NCBI GenBank assembly: GCA_030267565.1
Contig: BRXU01000020.1
Span: forward strand, 372,001-436,000
Reading direction: 5' to 3'
DNA length: 64,000 bases
DNA from: Pleodorina starrii
Lineage: Eukaryota; Chlorophyta; Chlorophyceae; Chlamydomonadales; Volvocaceae
The notes under the pieces: generated by a model
Told to the model about the DNA's origin: nothing
Database searches by the model: none
Seen by the model: the letters and a program-made list of their open reading frames with translations, nothing else
Position numbers and translations under genes: made by a program
Shown: positions 1-13,400 of the stretch, piece after piece
Numbering within the stretch: the first letter of the stretch is position 1
Layout of the letters: each line of letters opens with the position of its first letter

Positions 1-1262
1 GCAAGCCCTACATCGATACCGCGCACTGTTTTTAGTGGAAGTGAAGCGTAAGGAGCAGGCCGGTACGCACCATGGTAGGGTGGCCAATCCTCAACGTTCT
101 GCTCGCGGGCAGCTAGCTCGGACAGAATCCTGTGCGAGCGCTGCGGCAAGCAGTTCGGCGCCATCAACCCGTTTGTCGTCGTCTGTGACACACAGGCATT
201 TCCAGGAGCTAGCACAGGTCCGATCTAGGAACTCCAGCCAGTAAAGACTTCAGGCCCCATCCATCCAACCTACCCCCAACCAGCGAGCCTGTCGATTACG
301 GCTCGTCACACAGCAAGCGCGCAAGAGCTATGCTGTAGACCGACGTTCTATCCACAGCTTTGTTGCGGCGGCTTCGTTATCAGATCGCCATCCTCATAAA
401 GCACCATGCTGCAACACCTCAACGAGCACCCGGACTTAACTCGCAATGACACACGCAACTGACTTCCTTTGATTCGTGATTCGTGACACGCGGCATGTGA
501 GATGACTTCGTTCCGTTGATTCGTGATTCGTGACACGCGGCATGTGAACGTGTGACTGAACTAATAAGTAATGCTCCAATGGATGTGGATTGAGATTTTT
601 AAATACTGTTGACATGTTCTTTGGTGTCTTTTGGCGCCTTAATGACCCAACGGGTACTTAGCCCTACCGGGTATCAATCTCCTCAGAACCTGTTGCTGAT
701 ATGCAGCAGCCTGCTCTTCGCAGAATATGCAAGCTTCAGGTGTTTGCAAACTTCGCAACATCCATATCTTTTCCGCCTGTCGTTAAAGGTACATCTAAAT
801 ATTTTGCCGCTGTGAACAAATGGTGGGCGGGGCCCCAACGTGTCAGACGGCCACTTTGTTCACGGGAAGGGCCGAAGCCCCACCAGCTGATGACTCGGTT
901 CCATTGCATCTCAAACCGCTCGAGGTGAAATTGCAAGAAATCACGTCATCAGCGTACAACTCCGCCCGTACGGATCTGATGGGGCCCCGTACGGATTTGA
1001 TGGGGCCCCGCCCTAGCCGGCTTACTTCAAGTACACCCCTTGCCAAACCCGAGTTTCAATCCTTATATGTTGTATCGCTTTATTTTAGGGAATAATATAC
1101 TCACTAAAATCCCCGTAAGAGCCGGACTTCAGTAGCAGAGGCTTATCGCAAAGGATACGTTTGCAAGTGATCGAATGGGCTTACCAGCGATTTAAGCAGC
1201 ATGTTTTAGGTAGTAGCTAGCTAACTCTACTTAGGTTGGGCCGGATCAAAAGTAAGCCCGCC
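1..1262 (+). other. Upstream region of gene A (left edge of segmental duplication)
   Basis: No convincing coding exon is seen here. The sequence is collinear and nearly identical with 37824-39083 upstream of gene B, so it belongs to the duplicated unit, which continues left of the window. It contains a direct repeat around 470-550 (two copies of a unit built on GATTCGTGATTCGTGACAC) and a short Helentron-like relic at 823-1042. The gene A promoter should lie in this stretch, but I cannot point to a TATA box or other element with confidence. Confidence 0.6.
823..1042 (+). mobile_element. Short Helentron-like relic
   Basis: The left end reads TGGGCGGGGCCCC. The right part carries CGTACGGATTTGATGGGG, then GGGGCCCCGCCC, a CCGGCTT-type degenerate hairpin and a terminal CCCCTTG. 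These are the terminal blocks of the larger elements at 22384, 26903, 30001 and 52092, compressed into about 220 bp. The CGTACGGAT(C/T)TGATGGGGCCCC block is doubled. No coding content. The same relic is in the gene B upstream region at 38645-38864, so it predates the duplication. Confidence 0.5.
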
Positions 1263-4200
1263 ATGGCTGACGACATTGCGTCGATAGTCAGTGATACTGC
1301 GCAGGAAGCCGACAGAATTCAAAGGAAGTTCAATGAGAGCAACGAACTCAGGGAGAGTCTGGAGGAGCTTGGAACGCTCGTCGGCGAGGTTGGACGCGTC
1401 GTGAAGACGACTGAAAGGGAGGTGGACGCAAACTTGCTCCGGGAGCCCGATGCCGTTCAGGCGTTGAAGGTGGGACTTGCTTCCTGTGCTCGACCGCGGC
1501 GCCGCCTAAACAAGTGATCCAAACGTACGGCTGTTCGTTGAACCGCGTCACTGCGGGTGTGTAGCTCGTTCGTTGTATGCGCCGACAATCAAGCAACTAG
1601 AAGTTTGACTGACAGGCCTGGCGGGAGGCAGATTGTCGTGCCTGGGGTTGTTGGCCGTGAGGAGAAGGTGGGACCGAGCGAGGCCCCATAATGAGGGGGT
1701 CGCAGGCTGAGATTGGGCGGGTGGGTCGGTTAGGATGGAGGTGGTGGTGGTGGGTTCTTCTGTATGTAACAAGAAAAATATCGCAACGATAGATAGGATA
1801 TATATGATATAGGCGACGTCGAGAAGTCCGATAAGACTGGGGGAAGAGGGTCTGCACCCATCCACAAATAAAGAGCTGCTGCAGATTGGGTGCATTGATG
1901 GCTCTGGTGCGGGGCGGGGGTCCGGGGCTGAATGACCCCCCCCCCACTCCCGGCCGGGGGAACATCTGCGTGCATCTCTAATGTCGTGTATCCGCCCTCC
2001 CCTCCAGTTTGGTGGGGCTGCTGAGCTGCTGCGTGTGGGACTGGTGTGGGGTGATCTGTTCGGTGTTGGGCGAGCGAGCTTATGTCCCCTTACGTATTGT
2101 GAGCCAAGCTAGCCTACCGCTGCATGACAGACGGACCAGATAGACCCAGCCTCGGGGCGTGATGGGGCTGGCGGCTGTTAATGAGTCAAAGGGGTCCATG
2201 GGCTTCACTCGGGGTTGGTCGGTTTGCTGGGCCTCTTTGCCTGTTCCGCTTTTTCTACCGTCTCCTGCGCGATTGATATATATGCAGGCTGTCGGCCTCC
2301 CGGGGCAGGTAGGTGGGGTGCAAGGTTTGCTTGTCCCAATTGGGATCGTCTCCCCCGAGTGACTTTAGTATACCATACGATATGTACCGTACGTAGATCA
2401 TCAATAAAACACATACGGTCGACTTGATCGCTGTTTGCACGCACGCACAGGGTGTACTGGAATCCCTGAAGCAGTGCCTCGAGGGAGTCAACAATTTCGC
2501 GTCCAAGGATGGCGCAATCAGGTTCCTGCTGTCCGGTGAGCTAGCACAGACTCATGCGTGTCGGAAGTTGCCTAAAAAGGCCCCACTTCGTTATTTGTTC
2601 ATTCATGGACTATCATTTCATGCCGGGCCATATGGTACTTCGTTGCATACTGTATTAGCTTTAATTTTTACTGGGGTAGCTAGGTACGTATAATGTGCGT
2701 GCCTCAGTAATCGTCTTACTTGATTCGTGAACGCTCTCCTAATAAAAACAGCAGATTACCTTACTAACCAATTTAAAAAATAAAAAAATAAACAATAATT
2801 TAACTACCCAAACTAATAACCAGTGGCAGATGTCGCTGCTGCCATGCATTGTCAATCAAGAAAGGTACAGATACACGCCTACCTGACTTCATTTCTATCG
2901 ATGAGCATAGCTATCGCTTCTACCTTGTGTACTCACGAGCACTCTGGGAAATGGGGGGCAGGACCAATCCTTCGTTAATTGATTCCGTACACAATCCTTC
3001 GTTAATTGATTCTGTACTGCTCACAATTATTTGCGAGCTTAATTATTTGCGAGGCCAGAAATATAGATACGAAAACCCTCTTGGTTTGCGAGGGGGGCGG
3101 TCGTAGTTTTCCTAGAAACTTTTGGATTTGCGATGTCGTGAGCCGTTTATAAAAGTTTGTGAACTGGCATGATTTAGTCAGCAAAGTCAACAAAAATCAA
3201 CGTTTTGTTGAGAAAGGAAGTGGAACAAACATTATGAGCTACGGTACGGATCACTTCATCACGCCGCCCCCATCCGCCCCGCGGCTGTGGAGTTGGCTTT
3301 CGCCGGCTTGCCCTTCACAGCGGCCTTCCCGGCCCCTCCCCCCACAGCAGCCCACCCATCCGCTCCCCGCGCTAACCTTCCTCCTCGCCTGCCCCGGCCA
3401 CTTTCCTGCTGGGCCGGGCTGTCCCCCGTCGCCGCCTCTACCTGCTCCCCAACCTGCCGTGCCCCCTACGGCCCCTGTAGCCCTTCCCCGCCGGCCCCCG
3501 CGGCTCCGCCCGCGCCCCCTTTGTCCCTCGGCATGCTCAGTAATAGTTGCAAAGAGACCGATTGAATCACTAAATCTTGCGAGGTTCGTTGGGAATCCTT
3601 TTGAAACTCCAAATAATTGCGAGGGCCCCATTCGAGTTTTTCTTGACACTTTGCGAGGCCCCAAACAATTAAATGTTTAATCGCAAATAATAGTGAGCAG
3701 TACGGTAATAGGATAGTAGTACTCAGGATTCGCGCCGCTCATCAAGGCATGAAGCACGAGCGACAAACAAGCAATGGCAACTCCGCCACGTACGCACATA
3801 CCTAAACTGAACTCTATATATTTGCTACCTAGAAGTAGGCGCCCGCCCGTACGTGCACCACGCGCACCATCCACACGGCAGCTAGCGCACGAAGCAAGAC
3901 AGCGTCAATTACCTCAGCCACGCAAGGCATCCCACTGTCCATTGACCTTTCTATCTACCTGTCGACGTTTTCCACCTGATCGAGCGCTACGTACGTAAGC
4001 TTGATGATTGTGTATCCATCTATCACAGGCATGTACCTGGACGAGTTCAAGGACATCGCCAACGGCCTGGCACTATCACTGCGGTCCCTTCAGTGGGAGC
4101 TTGGGTTGCTGCAGCTGCCACAGCAGGAACAGGAACGGCAAGACGTTGCCGCCGCTAATGGACTGTCTGCTGCATACAACGACGTCACGAAGCGACTGGA

Positions 4201-4456
4201 GGAGCTTGAGTTCAATGCACTGTACTTCATGGCAGAGATGGTGAAAGGCCTGAAGACAAAGCTGATCACGATCACCTATTCTGTCAACAGAAGCAGCAGC
4301 AGCGGTACTGCTAGTGGCAGTGGTGATGGTGGTGGTGATGTTGCTGAGAGCACTATTACCGGCATGCAGCGGCGAGCCATCCTTAAGGCACTGGAGGAGG
4401 CGGGCGTGGTGGGGCCACAGGAGGTCCTAGGCGCTGGCAGCCGGTCCTTTGTGGAG
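1263..4456 (+). CDS. Gene A exons 1-3: N-terminal helical domain (MLKL-NTD/HeLo-like)
   Basis: Exon 1 (1263-1469) starts at the ATG in GCCATGGCTGAC and gives 69 residues rich in Glu, Asp and Leu heptads. Exon 2 (2451-2535) continues with LESLKQCLEGVNNFASKDG. Exon 3 (4029-4456) adds about 143 residues beginning GMYLDEFKDIANGL and ends in a Ser/Gly-rich linker and a short helix. Spacing and pattern (amphipathic helices, LKQxLE, YLDEFKDI) recall the four-helix adaptor bundle of MLKL and HeLo-type cell-death proteins; I recognise the style, not a family member. Intron phases are 0, 1, 0. Intron 2 holds a mariner-like MITE. Exon 1 is intact here but frameshifted in gene B. Confidence 0.6.
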
Positions 4457-7400
4457 GTAGGTGCAGAAGGTATTAAGGTAGCTAGCAGCAGGGGCATAAC
4501 AGCAGGTATTCTAAAATTGAGTTCATTAAAACTTGCGAGTATTTTTTGCGACGTTCGTTGGGAGTTCTTTCAAAACGTGAAATATTTCAGAGGGACCCTT
4601 TCGAGTTTTTCTTGACACTTTGCTAGGTCACAAACAATTAATTTATTTTTGCAAATCATTGTGAGCAGTACGGTACTCCCTGTCGGGGAGGCATGGTTTA
4701 TGCATGGGAGCAGGGGTGGCGGGTTTCCGCGGTCCCAGTCCTCCCCCTCCACCGTGTTTAAATAGATTCCTTTGCTTTGTTGGAGCACGTGTATGTGTGT
4801 GACGGTTATGTGCCTGTGATGCGTACTGCTTGGTGATGAGTGGAGTGACTGGTACGTACGTATGTATGTATGTATGTATGTATGTATGTATGTATGTATG
4901 TATGTATGTATGTATGTATGTATGTATGTATGTATGTATGTATGTATGTATGTATGTATGTATGTATGTATGTATGTATGTATGTATGTATGTATGTATG
5001 TATGTATGTATGTATGTATGTATGTATGTATGTATGTATGTATGTATGTATGTATGTATGTATGTATGTATGTATGTATGTATGTATGTATGTATGTATG
5101 TATGTATGTATGTATGTATGTATGTATGTATGTATGTATGTATGTATGTATGTATGTATGTATGTATGTATGTATGTATGTATGTATGTATGTATGTATG
5201 TATGTATGTATGTATGTATGTATGTATGTATGTATGTATGTATGTATGTATGTATGTATGTATGTATGTATGTATGTATGTATGTATGTACATGGATGTG
5301 TAACGCACGGGCGTGCGGTGTGTATGAATAGGATGCGTCGAGACCGATGCCCACTTGCCGAGTGACGGTTATTTTGTGCACGGTATGGTAGGGCGGATTA
5401 TTAGCTAGCTCGCACCTACCATCCGCATTCCATGCATACATCAGGAGCATTTGCTCTACGGTTTACATTCATGCCGTGCCATGTCTTGCCGCTGCAGGAG
5501 CTCGGCGCCTCAGTATCCGCTGCCATCAGAACGGAGTTGGAGGGAATGACGGAGGAGCAGATGCTGGAGGCCATTGGCTTCCTGGTGACCGTCGCTCACG
5601 CGCTCACGAGCCTGCCACCCTCGTCGCCACCGGTGCAAGCTCGTGATGGCGACGACGAGGATTCGGCGATGGGTGCTCCACCAGCAGCGGCGGCGGTGCA
5701 GCGGCAACCAGCAGCAGCAGGGGCCTCTGCGGCGGTGGCAGAGGCAGCAGCAGACCGTCCCACCACGCCGCCACAGCCGGGCGGTGCTGCCACCGCTGCC
5801 TCTGTAGCCGCTTCCGCCGCACCCGCTGCTGCGTTGTCGGTACTGTTGTCGTTCGTGTGCCCCATTTCGATGACGATTATGCGGGACCCGGTGATACTGG
5901 TGGAGAGCGGGCACACGTTCGAGCGTGAGACGATTGAAGCCCACTTCAGGAACAGCGACAAGAACCCGCTGACAAGTAAGTACACTTACAGACATCGATA
6001 GCTAGGACGGATGTAGGGAGTTATACATTCATGGCTCCTGCGTGTTACAGGAGCCATGAAGGTCGCAGATTCGATTCCGCCTTTCGCAGAGGGTTGGATG
6101 ACGGCTGGGGGCCCTGGTGTGGGACGAACAGCAGCAGGCGATAGCACGGCTCTTTATTTAGCCATGCCCATGTATGTCCTCCGCACTGGTATTTAGCCAT
6201 GTCCCTGTCCTCAGCACGGTTAGTTTATTGTTCGACAGTGATGTGTCCTGGCATATCTATCTATCTGGGAAGAATGCGTGCGGCGGGGTACCCAGATATG
6301 ACCCACGTTAGGCGGAGCTCAGACACGGAGGGAAACGAAACCCAAACAAATCAAAAATGCCGTCCCCGCGGTAGTGGTCTGTATATGTATCCGCTAATAA
6401 AGATGCATCAGTCTGCTCCGTCCCTTAATACACGCCGGGGCTTACGGTTTCGCGTAACATTTTCATTTTCTTTTTCCTTTTTTTCCTTATCCGTCGTGGC
6501 ACCCAACCTTCGTACGGGTGTCTGTAGACCTCCGGCTGTCCAGCAAGACCCTCGTCCCCAACCTTGGCCTCCGGGGCGCAATTGAGGAATGGCTTTCGAA
6601 GCACGGTCTCACCGCCGATCAGGCAGACGAGCTGCCGTCTGGCGGCGGGCCGTCCACGCAGGCGCCAGAAGCAGCACCAGCAGCAGCACCAGCAGCGGCG
6701 GCGGCAGCAGCAGCCGCGCCGGCGACGCCAGACCAAGTCGTCCCGGACCGTGGGGCGCGCAGAGATGTTGCAAAGCGCCTTGCCACGGCGCGGAATGAGG
6801 CAAGTGCATCATGCCTGCGTATGTAGAGACATAGCGCGGAACTGGCTGGCTGGCTGGCTTTACTTGTTTGTTTGCTTGCATGCAAGCGAACATATGCATG
6901 TTTGTCCATTGGTTTACTGGAAGGCCAGCTGAAGCTCGCATGCGCCGGGTGCTAGTATGCAAGGTCATTCGCTTCCTCACGTCAATTTGTTCAGCGATTG
7001 AAGGGACCGACATGCGTGTATGTGATATGTTCGTTCATCACAACTGGCGTGTTATTCAAATCAAGTGCTGTATGTATGTCCAACCACGCATGCATGTTCG
7101 ACCGACCTAACCTACCTACGTACCAAGACATACATGCGGCAGGCGAGAGTTCAAACTAGCCCGCTCCGATCTTCTGAAAACGAAACACCAGCTTACACCA
7201 GCCAGCACACACTCATCACCAGCTTACTAGCCGCAACGTAACAAACCTCTCTGATTAATAATGGTGCGTCATCCACGCAGGTCGACTTGTTGGGCGCCAG
7301 CAGGGCGGGCAACAAGGACTTGGTGGAGGAGCTCCTGCAGAATATGAACCTCAGCCCAAACGTGCAAGACCAGGTAGATAACGTAGCGTAACCACCACAT

Positions 7401-10400
7401 ATATGTGTCTGCAGATATGTTTGTGGCTATTTTTAATATCAGCCTGGAGCATTCCTTGCTTGATTCGGTGTGTATGTGTGAGGGACGGCGCGACGCCTCT
7501 CCACCTGGCGAGCCAAAACGGCCACAAGCCGGTGGTCCTAGTCCTGCTGGCGGAGGGCGCAGATAGATGTGGCGTCTCGTGAGGAAGTGGTAAGCAAGCT
7601 ATATATACGTACGGAATTACAGATGTCATCACCGATGATGTCGAATAGAGTTGTCTCACATGCATGCTGACAAACATACAATACGCTTCATGAATAAATC
7701 TAATTCGCAGAATGCCAACACGGCGCTCCACCTCGCCAGCAAAAACGGGCACGCGGAGGTGGTGGCGGTACTTCTGGAGGCTGGCGCGGACATGGAGGCG
7801 CGGACTCGTCAGGTAAGCGACGGAGCGCCCGCTCGATGCGTGCATTGTCTTACTTTGGATAGATGCAGATGTGATGGCTATGAAGCCTTGAATGGGATGC
7901 AATTATGTATCGTATTTGGTATCGTATCGAATCATCAGTGCGTACGTGCAGCTCGACTCTTACGTACCGTAATAAGCTATCGATCTGTTCGACAGATGGA
8001 TATATCGATCGTCACGTCTAAAAAATGTTATGTTTGTGATTCTTGATTTTTCCTTATTGTATGTTGTGTCCCACTCCACCCCGCTCAAACAGGAAGGTCA
8101 GACAGCCCTCCACATGGCAATCCTGGAGAGGCACGAACGCGTGGTTCGAATCTTGCTGGCCGCATTCTGGGGAGTCACGGCCGCCCGCCGCCAGGTATGG
8201 CCGCCCCACGTGCCACCGGGGCACGTGCCCGGTCGGACCCGCCGGCGCCCCACGTGCTCCCCATCGCTGCTACGTATTGTTGGGCCTTACCTTTCGCAGC
8301 AGCCCTCTCGTCGCCGCCGGGCTCCGCCAGCAAGCGGACCCAGTTCATGACCCACAGCATCTCGCTCGGTCCAATGATAAGACCGACCTTCTTGAACCCC
8401 TTGAGCTAAAACAAACGAAACACGGGTGGCTGCAATCGGCAATGGACACAAACGTGGGTTGCCGTATCAGCCCATGCAAGCTGACAGCAAACTGCACACA
8501 GCCCCTGTGTCTGTATGCCCTTTATAAATCCTGCTGCTGGCCAAACACGCACACAACACCCTGTTTCCTCGTGATATTCGTTCACCGCGAGGAACACGAA
8601 ACCATACCCCACACCGTATGTTTGTGTGTTCGCATGCACATACATGTCTGCTAGCGCTTCGTATGCATGTGCTTTCGATGCCTGCTACGCACGCTGCCCT
8701 GCCCTACGCACATACAGTTGGTGGTGGGGTCGCGTGTGGCGATCCGGTACGTCTCAATCGACGACGCTCGGTCAATCCAGGCGAACCACGGCGGCTGGGA
8801 TCCTACCATGGAGACGATGCTTGGCAAGATGGGCACGGTGTTGGCGGTCCGGGAGAACGGCGATGCGTCGGTCAAGTTGGACCACGGCGGCGGCACGAGG
8901 CGCTGGAGCCCCTTGCTGCTTGTCCCGGAAGGAACACCCATGGTATGCATGCTGTTGGTGTTTACCAGTAGCTCCGTTCTTCTTTCATAATAAGCAGAAG
9001 AATGAGTGTATGTATACGTAATAGCAGTCCAGTTTTGCGGGGTCGTTAGTTGCTTGACAACCCTCTCGCTGGCAGCTTGCTCCCACACTGGTTCACACGC
9101 GCTTTCTTCGATCATTCATCATTTGTTCCCACACATGACATATACATACATACATACATACATACATACATACATACATACATACATACATACATACATA
9201 CATACATACATACATACATACATACATACATACATACATACATACATACATACATACATACATACATACATACATACATACATACATACATACATACATA
9301 CATACATACATACATACATACATACATACATACATACATACATACATACATACATACATACATACATACATACATACATACATACATACATACATACATA
9401 CATACATACATACATACATACATACATACATACATACATACATACATACATACATACATACATACATACATACATACATACATACATACATACATACATA
9501 CATACATACATACATACATACATACATACATACATACATACATACATACATACATACATACATACATACATACATACATACATACATACATACATACATA
9601 CATACATACATACATACATACATACATACATACATACATACATACATACATACATACATACATACATACATACATACATACATACATACATACATACATA
9701 CATACATACATACATACATACATACATACATACATACATACATACATACATACATACATACATACATACATACATACATACATACATACATACATACATA
9801 CATACATACATACATACATACATACATACATACATACATACATACATACATACATACATACATACATACATACATACATACATACATACATACATACATA
9901 CATACATACATACATACATACATACATACATACATACATACATACATACATACATACATACATACATACATACATACATACATACATACATACATACATA
10001 CATACATACATACATACATACATACATACATACATACATACATACATACATACATACATACATACATACATACATACATACATACATACATACATACATA
10101 CATACATACATACATACAGCCGCAGCAGCCACCCCAGCAGCCCCCACCTCAGCAGCCGCCAGGCCCGCCGGAAGCCGGCGCCCAGCTCCCACCGCCCGCG
10201 CCGCCGCCACCAGCACCAGGCCCGCCGCAAGCGCCAGCACCAGCCCATGCGCCCGCAGTGCCAAACATCCAGGGCCTGCGCCTGGTGCCTGCCGCGACCG
10301 CGCTCGGAGCTGGCTTCTCAAATAACCCAACAGGCCAGCAATCCAACTGGCACCGCGCCGGGGAGGAGATCCGCAAGCGGATGCACCGCGTCACCAGACT

Positions 10401-13400
10401 TCGGCTGTCGGTGTTCGGCAGATGCAACCTCATATCGGCATACGCCTTACAGATCAGGACGTACCACTGGGAGCACGGCGGCCGAGGAGGGGGGGAAGAG
10501 GCCCGCCAGGTGGAGAGATGGGCAGCACAGGCAGGCGACCGCAGGGTCAGCCCCATGCAGCCATGTCAGCGCCTCACCGGCCTCCCAGGGCAGCTCATGT
10601 GGGGCGCGGCGCGAGACGGCGGATGCGGGCTGCTGCCGCTCACCCTGCACACCCGCGCACGGGAGGCGGTGAAGGCGGCCAAGCTCGCCCGGACCGCCAG
10701 CCAGCCAGCAGACAACGCCCACTCGTCGGTACGAACGTTCGCCCAGCTGCTCCGTGGCTACCACCCGCTGCTGAGCCCCGGATCCGTGCTCACCACGGGT
10801 GTGGCGCAGGGAGGGATGCCCCACCCAGGAACAGACCCCCTGCCCGCAGACGTCACGACACTCCTCGTCGCCCTCAGCTACCTCCCCCCCGTGCAAGATG
10901 TTGACACGACGCCACTGCCGGCCGCCGGGGACTGGTGCCTTAATATCCCGCTTTGGGGCAACCCCCTTTTGCCGAACGGTGCGCAACCGACCAGCGGGGC
11001 AGCGGAAGCGGGGGATGCAGCGGACGCGCAGGCGGCAGATCCAGACTTCGCGCCTGAGGAGGATGACAGGGACATGGCTCCCAACCCGCTTCCTAGGCCA
11101 GGACTAGAGAGCCGCCACAGGCGTCTGGCGGCATGCAGGGCGTTGCGCACGGTGGGTGACCTAATGAGGGTGACGCAGGCCGCCGCATCCGCCCCGCGAG
11201 CAGCTGGCGAGTGGGAGGCCTGGGTAACAGCCAACCTTGACCCCAGCGACCTGACAGGCTTCAGGCGGACGACGACCATCGACGCCATCAACCGCCTCAC
11301 GGCGGATATTAGCCCGGAATGGCGTGCAGCAGCAGCGACGGTGCTGGCGCACCCGGAACGCGCGGCAGGGCTGGATACGGAGGAGACGATACGAGCTCGG
11401 TTCGTGGGGCGGGTGGGCTGGCGGTTTGGGGGGTCACTCAGCACCAAGCTGCGCGACCTCTCCGTCCGCCAAGCCACCCTACTGCAGATGCAGCCGGTAA
11501 CGGAGCGCCGGGCCCGCCTGCACGCAGCCTACGAGCGGGAAGCCCGGGAGCAGCCCGCAGCGGCGGCAGCGGCAGCAGGAGCCCACCCGCCGGGACATCA
11601 GCCAGCCGCCGCCGAAGTGGCGCCAGCAGCAGGCGTACTGGCAATGCTCCGGCGAATGTGGCCCATCAAATGGGAGCGCGAACACTTTGAGACGCTCTGG
11701 CAGTTGGCACAGGACGGCGTGCCGCTTCCCGGCAACAGCCACATAAGGGGAGCGGCACCAGAACAATGCAAGTGCGGCGCGTACGGGGGAGCCGGCCCAC
11801 ACGCATGCTCGCCGCGCGCACACCACTTCTGGGAGTGCCCGGTGGCGCAAACGGTGGTGCAGCAGATCGCCGCCCACGTGCCCGGGCCCATCACCCGGGC
11901 GAACGTGTGGCTGGCGGAGCCACCGCCAGGCGTGCAGCAGTGCGTGTGGGACGTGATCTGCCTGGCGGCGCTCACGGCCATGGAACGGGCGCGCGTGGGG
12001 CTGTGGGCAGTCAGGAACTCGCCCACCGCCCCGGATGCCCCAGACCCAGTCGAGGTGGCCAAGGCGCGCGCAGCGCTAGAATTTTGGCAGCGTGTGCGAG
12101 GGTTTGCAAAGCTAGACGTGCCAAGGCGGGGATGGGAGGGGGTAGGGCCTGACCACCCCATCCTGGCGGTGGTCAACGGCCACTTTCAGTGTGTGCAGCA
12201 CGCAGGGATGGGTATGGAGGGAGGGGGAGGGGAAGTGGAGTGAGGGGATGAAGGGGCTTTATGGGTGAGGGAGGGAACTTAGGGCGTCGGGGCAGGGAGG
12301 CGTGAGAGGAGGGGAGGAGGAGGGGGGGGGTCCTTCGGGTCCGAGAGGACTTAGGGTGCAGAGACCGCCGCAGGCTGCCTTTTGTAGGCAAGGGAGGCTT
12401 TAGGGAGCGGGTTTAGTGAGAGTGAGGAGAGTTGGCGAGGTGCCGCCTAGTGCGAACTATAGCTCCGTCACCTAGCCCGCTGCCGCAAGGCCCGCTCCCG
12501 ACCTCCTGCCGCGTCGAGGCCAAGCGGCGCTCTGGAGCTCGGCCTCTAGGGGCCACCCCCCGGCCTCTCCGGGGCCGTCGTAGTAGGAGTAGTAGCAGGG
12601 GTAGGGCGCGCGCTGTCTTGGGTTCTCCTTTGGTGCTGACCGCCCACGAGCCGGACCAAGCTCGGGGCAGGTTCTCAGCGCTTTGTTTTCGCGCCTAGAG
12701 GAGCACCGCCAGCCGGTAGCAGGCCGGCCGGGCGCCCCGGCGCTGCAAGGACTTCAGGGCGGGCAGGACAGCGCGGGCGCCGCGTAGTGCGCCGGCGCGA
12801 CTGCTGTTTGTGCGGACGAAGGGCCCAGCTGCCGTATAAGGCAGGCTGTGAGCTCAAGCTTTTGGGGAGCCGCTGCGCCGTACACCCGTATATGGGGTAT
12901 ACGACGCAGCCAGCTCTGCGTCGAGCAGGAGGGGGTAGCGGCCCCTCACGCCCTTCTCCCACCGCAAGGGGGAGAGTGCTTAGGCGGTCTTTCCGTCGGG
13001 GCTGGGTTAGCAGCCCCTGGCCAGCGTCAGGGCCCGGTCAGATACTGTAACGACACATACATACATACATACATACATACATACATACATACATACATAC
13101 ATACATACATACATACATACATACATACATACATACATACATACATACATACATACATACATACATACATACATACATACATACATACATACATACATAC
13201 ATACATACATACATACATACATACATACATACATACATACATACATACATACATACATACATACATACATACATACATACATACATACATACATACATAC
13301 ATACATACCGGCGTAGCTCAAGTTGGTAGAGCACCGGGTTAGTAACCGGCGGGTCTGGAATTCGATCCCCAGAGTCGGCACTAACTTAACCGGAAGACGT

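Noticed and set aside
4862..5365. Long open frames of Met-Tyr-Val-Cys or Tyr-Ile-His-Thr repeats on both strands (also 9006-10672, 13007-13579, 13733-14369)
   Set aside because: They are translations of CATA/TATG microsatellites, open in every frame because the repeat lacks stops.
13308..13380. Functional tRNA-Thr(AGT) gene
   Set aside because: Acceptor stem has two mismatches, the anticodon stem lost a base, and the T-arm has an extra base; the sequence continues into a SINE body.
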